Source: JAYEHK01 sp034659475 | GTDB taxonomy: Bacteria > Bacillota > Syntrophomonadia > Syntrophomonadales > Syntrophomonadaceae | Length of the DNA stretch: 25,555 nt | Reading direction: 5' to 3' | Assembly (NCBI GenBank): GCA_034659475.1 | Contig: JAYEHK010000019.1 | Span: 1 to 25,555 of the forward strand | In this document: piece after piece, positions 7,834-15,614 of the stretch | Layout: each line of letters opens with the position of its first letter | Numbering within the stretch: position 1 is the stretch's first letter | Program-made: the position numbers and the translations under genes | The notes under the pieces: generated by a model | Seen by the model: the letters and a program-made list of their open reading frames with translations, nothing else | The model's database searches: none | What the model was told of the DNA's origin: nothing

Positions 7834-9084
7834 ATGTCCGTAATTAAGCCATTTCGAGCCTTTCGGCCCAGACCTGAATTAGCATCACAGGTTGCAACAC
7901 TTCCCTATGATGTAATGAATAGTGATGAAGCGCGAGCAATGGTTAAGGGGAATCCGTATTCCTTTTTACATGTCGACAAAGCCGAAGTCGATTTGCATCC
8001 TGGCATCCATTTATATGATGAAAGGGTCTATCAAAAAGCACGTGAAAATCTTGATTGGTTGATCAATAAAAGGATTATGCTACAGGAAGAAGAATCCTGC
8101 TTTTATATCTACAGACAGGTCATGCAGGATAGAGAACAAACGGGTATTGTAGCCTGTGTATCCGCGGATGACTATTTGAATGGAGTCATCAAAAAACATG
8201 AGTTAACCAGAGCAGACAAAGAAAACGATCGTACAAAGCATGTAGCATATTGTGATGCGCATACCGGTCCTATATTTTTGAGCTATCGGGCTGTGTCTCG
8301 AGTGAATGATCTGGTGGAAGTATGGACACAGGATCGCGAACCCGTTTATGATATCTTATCTGATGATGGGATTTCCCATATCATATGGGTTGTTGATGAC
8401 CCAGAGGTCATCGTTGAACTGCAGAGGCTTTTTGCCGATATTCCCAATCTGTATATTGCGGATGGGCACCATCGTTCCGCTTCAGCAGTAAATGTCTGCC
8501 AGATGAGAAGAAAACAACAGCCGGACTATACAGGGGAAGAGGAATATAATTTCTTTCTTTCGGTTCTTTTCCCAGATGAAGATCTGTATATTATGGATTA
8601 TAATCGACTGGTGGTTGATTTGAATGGTTTATCAAGGGAAGAATTCTTAACACGATTGCAGTCTTTTTTTGAAATTGTCCACAAGGGAACAGTAAAACCC
8701 TATAAACCCACTCGAAAACATACGTTTGGTATGTATCTGGAAGCCTGTTGGTATGAACTAACTGCTCGAGAAGATAGCTTTGATCATCAAGACCCGGTTG
8801 CAAGTCTTGATGTATCTATTCTGCAAAACCAGGTTCTGGAGCCCATTCTGGGGATTGGTGATGTTCGAACGGATGGTAGAATTGATTTTGTGGGTGGCAT
8901 CCGGGGCTTAAACGAGTTAGAAAAACGTGTTGGCTCTGGTGAAATGAAAGTTGCTTTTTCGATGTTTCCGACAGGGATGGACGATTTAATGGCGATTGCA
9001 GATGCGGGGAAAATCATGCCGCCTAAATCGACCTGGTTTGAACCCAAACTTAGGAGTGGTCTATTTGTTCATAAACTTGATTAG
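7834..9084 (+). CDS. DUF1015 family protein
   Basis: This 416-aa cytosolic protein starts at an ATG after GGAGGAG with good spacing. The N-terminus (VIKPFRAFRPRPELASQVATLPYDVMNSDEAR) and the signature YIADGHHRSASA (His212, His213, Arg214) are typical of DUF1015 (COG4198). The biochemical function of the family is not settled, to my knowledge. It is frequently adjacent to phosphoglycerate dehydrogenase and a class V aminotransferase, and here the aminotransferase is directly upstream. Length and motif order look intact. No membrane segment or signal peptide is seen. Family identity is firm; function is unknown. Confidence 0.9.
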   Translation: MSVIKPFRAFRPRPELASQVATLPYDVMNSDEARAMVKGNPYSFLHVDKAEVDLHPGIHLYDERVYQKARENLDWLINKRIMLQEEESCFYIYRQVMQDREQTGIVACVSADDYLNGVIKKHELTRADKENDRTKHVAYCDAHTGPIFLSYRAVSRVNDLVEVWTQDREPVYDILSDDGISHIIWVVDDPEVIVELQRLFADIPNLYIADGHHRSASAVNVCQMRRKQQPDYTGEEEYNFFLSVLFPDEDLYIMDYNRLVVDLNGLSREEFLTRLQSFFEIVHKGTVKPYKPTRKHTFGMYLEACWYELTAREDSFDHQDPVASLDVSILQNQVLEPILGIGDVRTDGRIDFVGGIRGLNELEKRVGSGEMKVAFSMFPTGMDDLMAIADAGKIMPPKSTWFEPKLRSGLFVHKLD

Positions 9085-9176
9085 ACGAAAACAAACATTT
9101 TAATATAATCAGGGTAGGAAAAAATGAGAGTTGCTTTCAATGGATACGCTAGCTTAATATTAGACTAGTTCACATT

Positions 9177-9470
9177 TTGTTTAATTACGGAGTTTGTACC
9201 CTGTCCAAAGGAGGGAAGACTATCCTGTCTCTTCATTCCACCTATAAGGACTGGGAAGGAAATCTTCAGTCACGAATTGTGCCAGTTCTTCCGCAGGGAA
9301 CTATCGTAACCACATCACGTGTGGACGTGGAGTATATCGTCACAGAATTTGGTGTTGCCTGTCTGCGCTGGAAAAGTGTTGCAGACCGAGTAAAGGAATT
9401 GGTGAAAATTGCCCATCCTGATTTTCGAGATCAGTTAAGGTTCCAGGCATCGAAGGAAGGATGGATTTAA
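9177..9470 (+). pseudogene. C-terminal remnant of a class I CoA-transferase
   Basis: The 97 residues read from a TTG (no ribosome site) match only the last quarter of acetyl-CoA hydrolase/4-hydroxybutyrate-type CoA-transferases. Compare LSKGGKTILSLHSTYKD, SRIVPVLPQGTIVTT, YIVTEFGVACLRWKS and IAHPDFRDQLRFQA with the same stretches in the three full-length paralogues at 15615-20052. The catalytic Glu region and the whole N-terminal domain are missing. The frame stays open upstream only to a stop at 9150. It ends 16 nt before the class III CoA-transferase start and retains the usual intergenic ribosome site for that gene. It is most likely a deletion remnant and not a functional protein. Confidence 0.75.
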
Positions 9471-9486
9471 GTCAGGAGGATTTGAC

Positions 9487-10659
9487 ATGACATTACCTTT
9501 AGCAGGGATCAGAGTACTGGATCTTTCCCGGTTTTTTGCCGGACCTTTTTGTACACAGATACTCGCGGATTATGGCGCAGAGGTTATTAAGGTAGAAGAT
9601 CCCGTAATGGGTGATCCGGGAAGATGGGTACCGCCTATTATTGAGGGGCAAAGTGCACTCTTTTTTACCGTTAATCGAAATAAAAAAAGCGTTACCATTG
9701 ATATGCGCAAGGATGAGGGCAAAGAACTGTTTAAACAACTGGTACAACAAAGCGATGTCGTTATAGACGCGTTTCGCCCGGGGGTTATGGAAAAATTAGG
9801 ACTGGGTTATGGGGAGCTCAGTTCAGTCAATCAGGGAATTATTTATTGTGCGTTAAACGGGTATGGCTCAAGTGGACCCTTAAAAGAATCTCCGGGTCAT
9901 GATATCAACTTTTTAAGTCTTGCCGGGGTGAATCTTTTGACTGCTTCCAGAAGTGGGGTTCCCGCGCTTTCCTCTGCACAGATTGCAGGTGGTTCTGGCG
10001 CCCTTAATGCTGTTATTGCTATCCTAATGGCGTTATTTAGCCGCCAACAAACAGGAAAAGGACAATTTTGTGATGTGTCCATGGTAGATAGCTCATTGAG
10101 TTTGCTGTCTTATGCGATGGGGGATTGGGCAGGTTCTGGTCAGTTTCCCAGTCCAGGTGGAGAGCGGTTAACAGGTGGAAATGCTTGTTATAATATTTAT
10201 GAGACGAAAGATGGAAAATATATAAGCATTGGTGCGGTAGAGGAAAAATTCTGGGTCAAATTCTGCGAAGGAATTGGCAGGAAGGAATTCATTGCCTCGC
10301 AATGGGCGGACGACCAACAGATGAAGATGATTGAAGAGATCGAACAAATTACGAAACAAAGGACTCGTCAGGAATGGGAGGACGTTTTTGCAGGACAGGA
10401 AATCTGTTTTGCACCAGTCCTTACGCTGGATGAAATCGGTTCACATCCACATATTCAAGAAAGAGGAACGGTTTTTGCCACCGAGCAGGCTGGGATTAAA
10501 CTGCCTCTGGTAGGACCTGCAGCCCGGTTATCTAAAACACCAGCGCAGGTTGATTGCACGTTCTCTTCGCTTGGTGAGCATAACAAAGAGCTTCTGGATA
10601 TGCTGGGGTATACCGAGCAGGATAGAGAAAAGCTTAAGAAAATCGGTGTTATCAGTTAA
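9487..10659 (+). CDS. Class III CoA-transferase / alpha-methylacyl-CoA racemase-like protein (CaiB/BaiF family)
   Basis: The 390-aa protein starts at ATG 9487 after CAGGAGG. It begins with the family hallmark LPLAGIRVLDLSRFFAGPFC and carries the CoA-binding region (ADYGAEVIKVEDP, FRPGVMEKLGLGY). By recall-based alignment to the mycobacterial racemase MCR it keeps the GHDIN motif (His138, Asp139, matching His126/Asp127) and the Glu in GAVEEKFW (Glu252, matching Glu241). It has Gln165 (AQIAGG) where MCR has catalytic Asp156 (GDFGGG). Loss of that acid argues against racemisation; Asp139 could still form the acyl anhydride used by CoA-transferases. The upstream neighbour is a class I CoA-transferase remnant; a terminator follows at 10690. 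The substrate is unknown. Confidence 0.88.
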   Translation: MTLPLAGIRVLDLSRFFAGPFCTQILADYGAEVIKVEDPVMGDPGRWVPPIIEGQSALFFTVNRNKKSVTIDMRKDEGKELFKQLVQQSDVVIDAFRPGVMEKLGLGYGELSSVNQGIIYCALNGYGSSGPLKESPGHDINFLSLAGVNLLTASRSGVPALSSAQIAGGSGALNAVIAILMALFSRQQTGKGQFCDVSMVDSSLSLLSYAMGDWAGSGQFPSPGGERLTGGNACYNIYETKDGKYISIGAVEEKFWVKFCEGIGRKEFIASQWADDQQMKMIEEIEQITKQRTRQEWEDVFAGQEICFAPVLTLDEIGSHPHIQERGTVFATEQAGIKLPLVGPAARLSKTPAQVDCTFSSLGEHNKELLDMLGYTEQDREKLKKIGVIS

Positions 10660-10689
10660 AAAATGGACGGTTTACCTATTGCTGAAGGG

Positions 10690-10712
10690 CTCTCTCGAAA
10701 GAGAGAGTTTTC
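10690..10712 (+). terminator. Rho-independent terminator with GNRA loop
   Basis: CTCTCTC (10690-10696), loop GAAA, GAGAGAG (10701-10707), then TTTTCTATTTT. It separates the class III CoA-transferase from the hydrogenase operon. Confidence 0.85.
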
Positions 10713-10757
10713 TATTTTCCAGTATATATACAAAAATAACGAAAATAAAATAGAAGG

Positions 10758-10787
10758 TTGACGAAAATTGCTGTTTGAGGATAAAAT
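10758..10787 (+). promoter_or_regulatory. Sigma-A-type promoter of the hydrogenase operon
   Basis: TTGACG (10758-10763), an 18-nt spacer and TAAAAT (10782-10787) give a transcription start near 10794. It is the best promoter match in the window and lies between the upstream terminator and hydC. Confidence 0.65.
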
Positions 10788-11044
10788 CATAGAAACAACA
10801 GAGGAATTTCAAAAAACCTTTAAAAGTAAAATAAAATAGCATATATTATATACACGTAATTATTTTTGGCGCTATTTTTTTGAAACAAGGTTGAGAAGGG
10901 CTTTGAAAGGATCTTTTTTCTTCTTAGTGGTGGTATTTATGTAACTTTGCGTAGGTACCACATTTCATTACCAAAACAAGTAATTTTTTTCACAAGGTAG
11001 ATATTAGACGTATATGTAAGAGATTTAGAAACGGAGGTCAAAAG
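10788..11044 (+). other. Long leader upstream of hydC
   Basis: About 250 nt lie between the predicted transcription start and the hydC ATG, with no gene. The stretch is AT-rich and contains GTGGTA (10930-10935) and TACCAC (10956-10961), a weak inverted repeat with a 20-nt loop. I saw no match to the Rex operator (TTGTTAA-N4-TTAACAA) and no intrinsic terminator. A second, closer promoter cannot be excluded. Confidence 0.4.
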
Positions 11045-11572
11045 ATGTGCAGTTGTGGTGAAGAGGTAAAAGACGCTAGATATGAAATGTTAGAAAGTAT
11101 TCTTGACAATTACCGGGAAACAACTGGCAAATTGATTCCTGTGTTACAGGAGACGCAGGAGATTTTCGGTTATTTGCCGCAGGACGCAATTAGAGAAATT
11201 TCCAGAGTATTACGCATACCTGCCAGCGAGATTTATGGTGTGGCGACATTCTACGGACAATTTCATTTAAAACCCAGGGGAAAAAATATCATTAAAATTT
11301 GTACAGGAACGGCCTGTCATGTGCGTGGAGGAGGCAAGGTGCTGGAAGCGCTGCGAGAGAGTCTGGGATTAAAAGATGGAGTGAACACAACCGATGATTT
11401 ACAGTTTACCCTTGATCCGGTGGCCTGTCTGGGAGCGTGTGGAATGGCTCCGGTCATGATGGTTAATGATGATGTCTATGGGCGGCTTGAACCCAAAGAT
11501 GTTGCCATTATACTGGAACGATATAAAACCGAGGAAACCGAAGAAAAGGGAGGTCAGGGATGCGTAGCCTAA
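11045..11572 (+). CDS. hydC: Electron-bifurcating [FeFe] hydrogenase, subunit HydC (NuoE-like)
   Basis: The 175-aa protein has a ribosome site GGAGGT 6 nt before its ATG. It belongs to the NuoE/thioredoxin-like [2Fe-2S] family. An N-terminal helical part (LIPVLQETQEIFGYLP, RIPASEIYGVATFYGQF) is followed by the ferredoxin-like domain with cluster ligands C86 and C91 (CTGTAC) and C128 and C132 (CLGAC). It also has extra Cys at both termini (MCSC at 1-4 and GCVA at the end), not part of the standard cluster. In the trimeric HydABC complex HydC is the small electron-transfer subunit docked to HydB. The stop overlaps the hydB start by 13 nt, so translation is coupled. Confidence 0.92.
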   Translation: MCSCGEEVKDARYEMLESILDNYRETTGKLIPVLQETQEIFGYLPQDAIREISRVLRIPASEIYGVATFYGQFHLKPRGKNIIKICTGTACHVRGGGKVLEALRESLGLKDGVNTTDDLQFTLDPVACLGACGMAPVMMVNDDVYGRLEPKDVAIILERYKTEETEEKGGQGCVA

Positions 11573-13416
11573 ATGAACAGCGAATGATGGTGCAGAAGAA
11601 GCAAGATGAACAAGACAAGCGGATCAAAATCGTAATAGGATTAGGGACCTGTGGTATTGCTGCAGGAGGAAATAAGATTTGGGAAGCCGTTGAAAGTGAG
11701 CTTGCACTTCAGGGATTGCAGGCAGATATGGTTTCAACTGGTTGTATTGGAATGTGTTATGCAGAACCCATCATGGAAGTATTTGTTCCAGGAGAACCCA
11801 GAGTGATCTATGGCAATCTCACACCTGAACAGGCCATTGAGGTTGTAGACCTTCATCTGGGAAAAAGTGAAATCTGTCTGGATTATGCAATTGCACAGGA
11901 TCCAAGAGGCTTTGAACCTATCCCCTATATTCCGGATTTATTTCAGACCCCTTTTTATGAAAAACAAACGAAGACAGTTCTGGGTCGATGTGGCATGATT
12001 GATCCTGATAATATAGAGGATTATATTGCCAGAGATGGCTATGTTGCGTTGGAAAAGGTTCTGAGCACTTTCGGCCCGATAGAACTTATCGAAGAGATTA
12101 AGAATTCAGACCTTCGAGGCAGAGGTGGAGGTGGTTTTCCGACCGGACGAAAATGGGAAGCCGCCTACCAATCCCAGAGTGATAAAAAATATGTAGTCTG
12201 TAATGCTGATGAGGGAGATCCAGGAGCATTTATGGATCGTTCCGTCTTGGAAGGTGATCCCCATTCTCTCTTGGAAGGAATGGCCATATGTGGGTACGCT
12301 ATTGGGGCAGATGAAGGATATATCTATGTCCGAGCAGAGTACCCGCTGGCGATTAAACGTTTGAAAAAAGCGATCAGTGATGCAGAAGCCATGGGAATAC
12401 TCGGGAAAAATATCTTGGATAGCGGTTTTGATTTTACTATACACATTACGGCTGGAGCAGGTGCCTTTGTATGTGGCGAAGAAACTGCATTGTTGCATTC
12501 GATTGAAGGAAAACGAGGAATGCCCAGAGTGAGACCCCCTTATCCGGCACAGTCCGGACTATGGGGACAACCCACTAATATCAATAATGTAGAGACCTAT
12601 GCCAATATTGCCTCCATAGTCCGCAGGGGGGCAGGATGGTTTGCCAGCATGGGAACCGAAAACAGCAAAGGATCCAAGGTGTTTGCACTAACAGGGAAAG
12701 TCAAACGAACTGGTTTGGCAGAAGTACCCATTGGCATCTCTTTGCGTGAGATTGTATTTGATATAGCAGGAGGTATTCAGGATAACAAACAATATAAGGC
12801 TGTGCAAATTGGGGGACCGTCGGGCGGATGTATTCCCGAAAGCTTGTTAGATACACCGGTCGACTACGATTCCCTGCTTGAACTGGGTGCTATGATGGGG
12901 TCGGGTGGACTGGTCGTCATGGATGAAAGCACCTGTATGGTAGATTTAGCCAGATATTTTCTGACTTTTACCCAGGAAGAATCCTGTGGCAAATGTACTC
13001 CGTGCCGCGAAGGAACCAAACGGATGCTGGAAATCCTGCAACGAATCTGCGAAGGAGACGGTAAACCGGAGGACATTGACACCCTGGAACGACTGGCCCG
13101 GGTCATTAAATCTACATCACTTTGTGGACTGGGCCAATCAGCGCCCAATCCTGTTCTGGCGACATTGAAGTATTTTAGGTCAGAATATGAAGCGCATATC
13201 TATGACAAACGATGCCTGGCTGGTGTTTGCAAGAACTTGCTGCTGTTTAAAATTGATCAGGAAAAATGTAAGGGCTGTACCCTATGTAAAAATGTATGCC
13301 CGGTAGATGCCATTAAAGGAGAACGGAAAAAACCACACTATATTGATGAAGAAAAATGTATCCGTTGTGGAACGTGTATTTCCAAGTGTACATTTGATGC
13401 CATTTACAGAGGATAG
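11560..13416 (+). CDS. hydB: Electron-bifurcating [FeFe] hydrogenase, subunit HydB (NuoF-like, FMN/NAD site)
   Basis: 618 aa, start after GGAGG with 6-7 nt spacing inside the end of hydC. Domains in order: thioredoxin-like N-terminal domain with Cys31, Cys62 and Cys66 (GTCG, GCIGMC); FMN/NADH-binding NuoF core with RGRGGGGFPTGRKW (186-199), NADEGDPGAFMDRS (215-228) and GAFVCGEETALL (301-312); the [4Fe-4S] site C476-x2-C479-x2-C482 plus C522; a CLAGVC pair (552, 557); and two C-terminal ferredoxin [4Fe-4S] motifs (C570/573/576/580 and C600/603/606/610). This architecture is that of the NAD(H)- and flavin-containing subunit of HydABC, where bifurcation to ferredoxin and NAD occurs. hydA follows after 96 bp. 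Confidence 0.94.
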   Translation: MRSLNEQRMMVQKKQDEQDKRIKIVIGLGTCGIAAGGNKIWEAVESELALQGLQADMVSTGCIGMCYAEPIMEVFVPGEPRVIYGNLTPEQAIEVVDLHLGKSEICLDYAIAQDPRGFEPIPYIPDLFQTPFYEKQTKTVLGRCGMIDPDNIEDYIARDGYVALEKVLSTFGPIELIEEIKNSDLRGRGGGGFPTGRKWEAAYQSQSDKKYVVCNADEGDPGAFMDRSVLEGDPHSLLEGMAICGYAIGADEGYIYVRAEYPLAIKRLKKAISDAEAMGILGKNILDSGFDFTIHITAGAGAFVCGEETALLHSIEGKRGMPRVRPPYPAQSGLWGQPTNINNVETYANIASIVRRGAGWFASMGTENSKGSKVFALTGKVKRTGLAEVPIGISLREIVFDIAGGIQDNKQYKAVQIGGPSGGCIPESLLDTPVDYDSLLELGAMMGSGGLVVMDESTCMVDLARYFLTFTQEESCGKCTPCREGTKRMLEILQRICEGDGKPEDIDTLERLARVIKSTSLCGLGQSAPNPVLATLKYFRSEYEAHIYDKRCLAGVCKNLLLFKIDQEKCKGCTLCKNVCPVDAIKGERKKPHYIDEEKCIRCGTCISKCTFDAIYRG

Positions 13417-13512
13417 TAAGGGTTTGTCCGTTGATACTGACATAACAAAAAGACGAGAGACTTCAAGAAGAAGTATCTTTGAGATGATTGGAAGGGGCAA
13501 AGGCGCTTGTCA

Positions 13513-15234
13513 ATGATAAATATAACCATAAACGGGAGGGAAACCAGCGTTCCGGTCGGAACAACCATTCTTCAGGCTGCACAGGGGTGTGGGGTGAAAA
13601 TACCCACCCTTTGTCATTATCCAGACCAGGCTGTCAAAGCTAATTGCCGTGTCTGTGTAGTAGATGTGGAAGAACAGAAGAACCTTTTGCCATCCTGTTC
13701 AACTATGGCAGCAGAGGGAATGAATATACGAACCAATACTGCCCGTGTCATGGAGGCACGGAAAACCATATTGGAGCTCATACTTGCTCATCATCCGCAG
13801 GACTGTCTGCATTGTATCCGTAATGGGCAGTGCGAGTTACAGGAACTGACGACAGAATACAACGTTAGGCAAAGTTGCTTTGAACAGGATAGCAGAGATT
13901 TGCCGCTGGATATTAGCAGTCCGGCGATTGTTCGCGATCCCAACAAATGTATTCTGTGTGGACGCTGCATTGAGGTTTGCAGTTCCATTCAAACGGTTAA
14001 TGCCCTGGGACTAGCCTACAGGGGATATGACAGTCAGGTCGTTCCCAGCATGGACAAAGACCTCTTTGAGACTGCTTGCGTGATGTGTGGACAGTGCATT
14101 CATGCTTGCCCGGTGGGTGCCATTCATGAAAAAGAGCAGGTGGATGATTTCTTCCAGGCAGCCGCAGATCCGAAAAAAATTCTGGTGACCCAGATTGCCC
14201 CTGCTGTAAGGATTGCTATAGCGGAAGAGCTTGGCATGGAAACCGGCGAACTGAGCATGGACAAATTCGTAGCTGGCTTAAAAGAACTGGGCTTTGATTA
14301 TGTGTTGCATACCAATTTTACAGCCGATCTTACCATTATGGAAGAGGGCCACGAACTCCTTAGAAGGATTCAGGAAGGTGGAGCACTGCCTATGTTTACA
14401 TCCTGCTGTCCGGCATGGGTTCGCTTTGCAGAAGTGTTTTATCCTGAACAACTGGATCACCTATCCAGTTGTAAGTCACCGCAGCAGATGTTTGGTTCAT
14501 TGGTGAAAGGGTATTGGGCGGATAAGATGGGAATTGATCTGGCCAACATTTACTCTGTATCCATTATGCCATGTACAGCCAAGAAATATGAAGCGCAGAG
14601 ACCGGAGATGAATGACAGTGGGTTCCAGGATGTAGACCTGGTTTTGACTACCCGGGAGATCGGGCGTCTGTTTAAAATGACCGGTATACATCCAGCTGAT
14701 ACACAAGGGGCAGCATTTGATCCCTGGATGGGCGAATACACTGGTGCTGGCGTTTTGTTCGGTGCAACCGGCGGGGTTATGGAAGCAGCATTGCGTACGG
14801 TATATGAAGTCGTGACCGGCAGGGATTTAGAGCAGATTGAACTTACGGAAGTAAGAGGAATGGAAGGCCTTCGCGAAGCGGAAATCGACCTGGACGGGAC
14901 CCCTGTTAAGGTGGCTGTTGTGCATGGACTGGGTAATGCCAGAAGGATTATGGAAGACGTGCAAAATGGAACGTCACCCTATCATTTTGTAGAGGTTATG
15001 GCCTGTCCGGGTGGTTGTGTTGGCGGTGGCGGACAACCCATTACCACCAGCAATACGAAAAGGGAGGAAAGAGTTGAAGCGATTTATGGGGAAGATCGAT
15101 ACATGCCCATTCGCAAATCGCATGAAAATCAAGAGGTATTGTCTCTCTATCTTGACTTCCTGGAAGAACCCCTGGGGCATCGTTCCCACGAATTGTTGCA
15201 TACGCAGTATACAGCAAAAAATGATCAGGTATAA
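13513..15234 (+). CDS. hydA: Electron-bifurcating [FeFe] hydrogenase, catalytic subunit HydA
   Basis: ATG 13513 is preferred (AAAGG 9 nt upstream); a TTG at 13507 is an alternative start. 573 aa. Domains: [2Fe-2S] ferredoxin (C34, C45, C48, C62); His-ligated [4Fe-4S] (H94, C98, C101, C107); two [4Fe-4S] motifs (CILCGRCIEVC, CVMCGQCIHACP); then the H-cluster domain. The signatures are TSCCPAW (proton-transfer C298, ligand C299), MPCTAKKYE (C354) and MACPGGCVGGGG (C498, C502). A short small-subunit-like tail follows (EAIYGEDRYMPIRKSHEN). This is a group A3-type hydrogenase: H2 oxidation or production coupled simultaneously to NAD and ferredoxin. No maturation genes (hydE/F/G) are in the window. 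Confidence 0.95.
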   Translation: MINITINGRETSVPVGTTILQAAQGCGVKIPTLCHYPDQAVKANCRVCVVDVEEQKNLLPSCSTMAAEGMNIRTNTARVMEARKTILELILAHHPQDCLHCIRNGQCELQELTTEYNVRQSCFEQDSRDLPLDISSPAIVRDPNKCILCGRCIEVCSSIQTVNALGLAYRGYDSQVVPSMDKDLFETACVMCGQCIHACPVGAIHEKEQVDDFFQAAADPKKILVTQIAPAVRIAIAEELGMETGELSMDKFVAGLKELGFDYVLHTNFTADLTIMEEGHELLRRIQEGGALPMFTSCCPAWVRFAEVFYPEQLDHLSSCKSPQQMFGSLVKGYWADKMGIDLANIYSVSIMPCTAKKYEAQRPEMNDSGFQDVDLVLTTREIGRLFKMTGIHPADTQGAAFDPWMGEYTGAGVLFGATGGVMEAALRTVYEVVTGRDLEQIELTEVRGMEGLREAEIDLDGTPVKVAVVHGLGNARRIMEDVQNGTSPYHFVEVMACPGGCVGGGGQPITTSNTKREERVEAIYGEDRYMPIRKSHENQEVLSLYLDFLEEPLGHRSHELLHTQYTAKNDQV

Positions 15235-15438
15235 GTATACTTCAGATAAGAGTAAGGTTATTTATTAATCCATAAGCATCGAAGATGAAAATGTTTACTA
15301 TGGCATTAGCCAATCATAGACCGGAAAAACAGCTGATTCAGATCATGTAGTATTTATGAACGTATATTTCAGGGGAGATGATAATTAAAATATTAGAGGG
15401 TAAAGTAATAAAGGGATTAGTTTTTTTGAGATTTGCAC

Positions 15439-15467
15439 AAGACAATGTAGTGGATTTGGCTTATAAT
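15439..15467 (+). promoter_or_regulatory. Possible promoter of the first CoA-transferase gene
   Basis: AAGACA (15439-15444), 17-nt spacer and perfect TATAAT (15462-15467). The -35 is only a partial match. The leader would cross the N gap and the palindrome before the ATG at 15615. Confidence 0.4.
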
Positions 15468-15561
15468 TAAATCACGTATTTTTTTATCAAGTTTATTATT
15501 TAAAAAAATTAAAAATTCACATAAATAAAGCATTTAAAAAATAGTANNNNNNNNNNGTGAA

Positions 15562-15575
15562 TCGGTTTAAACCGA
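15562..15575. promoter_or_regulatory. 14-bp perfect palindrome
   Basis: TCGGTTTAAACCGA is perfectly self-complementary and flanked by GTGA on both sides. It lies 39 bp before the CoA-transferase start and 5 bp after the N gap. It could be an operator; an artefact of scaffolding cannot be ruled out. Confidence 0.4.
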
Positions 15576-15614
15576 AGTGAATACAAAAAAATATTTGTGA
15601 GGTGTATTGTTAAA

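Larger units (their letters stand above)
15235..15614. other. Intergenic region with assembly gap
   Basis: No gene is seen. The stretch is very AT-rich and contains a 10-N gap at 15547-15556, so its true length is unknown. A possible promoter and a 14-bp palindrome are listed separately. No clear terminator follows hydA in the visible sequence. Confidence 0.6.

Noticed and set aside
10788..11044. Rex operator upstream of hydC
   Set aside because: No TTGTTAA-N4-TTAACAA-like sequence is present in the leader.
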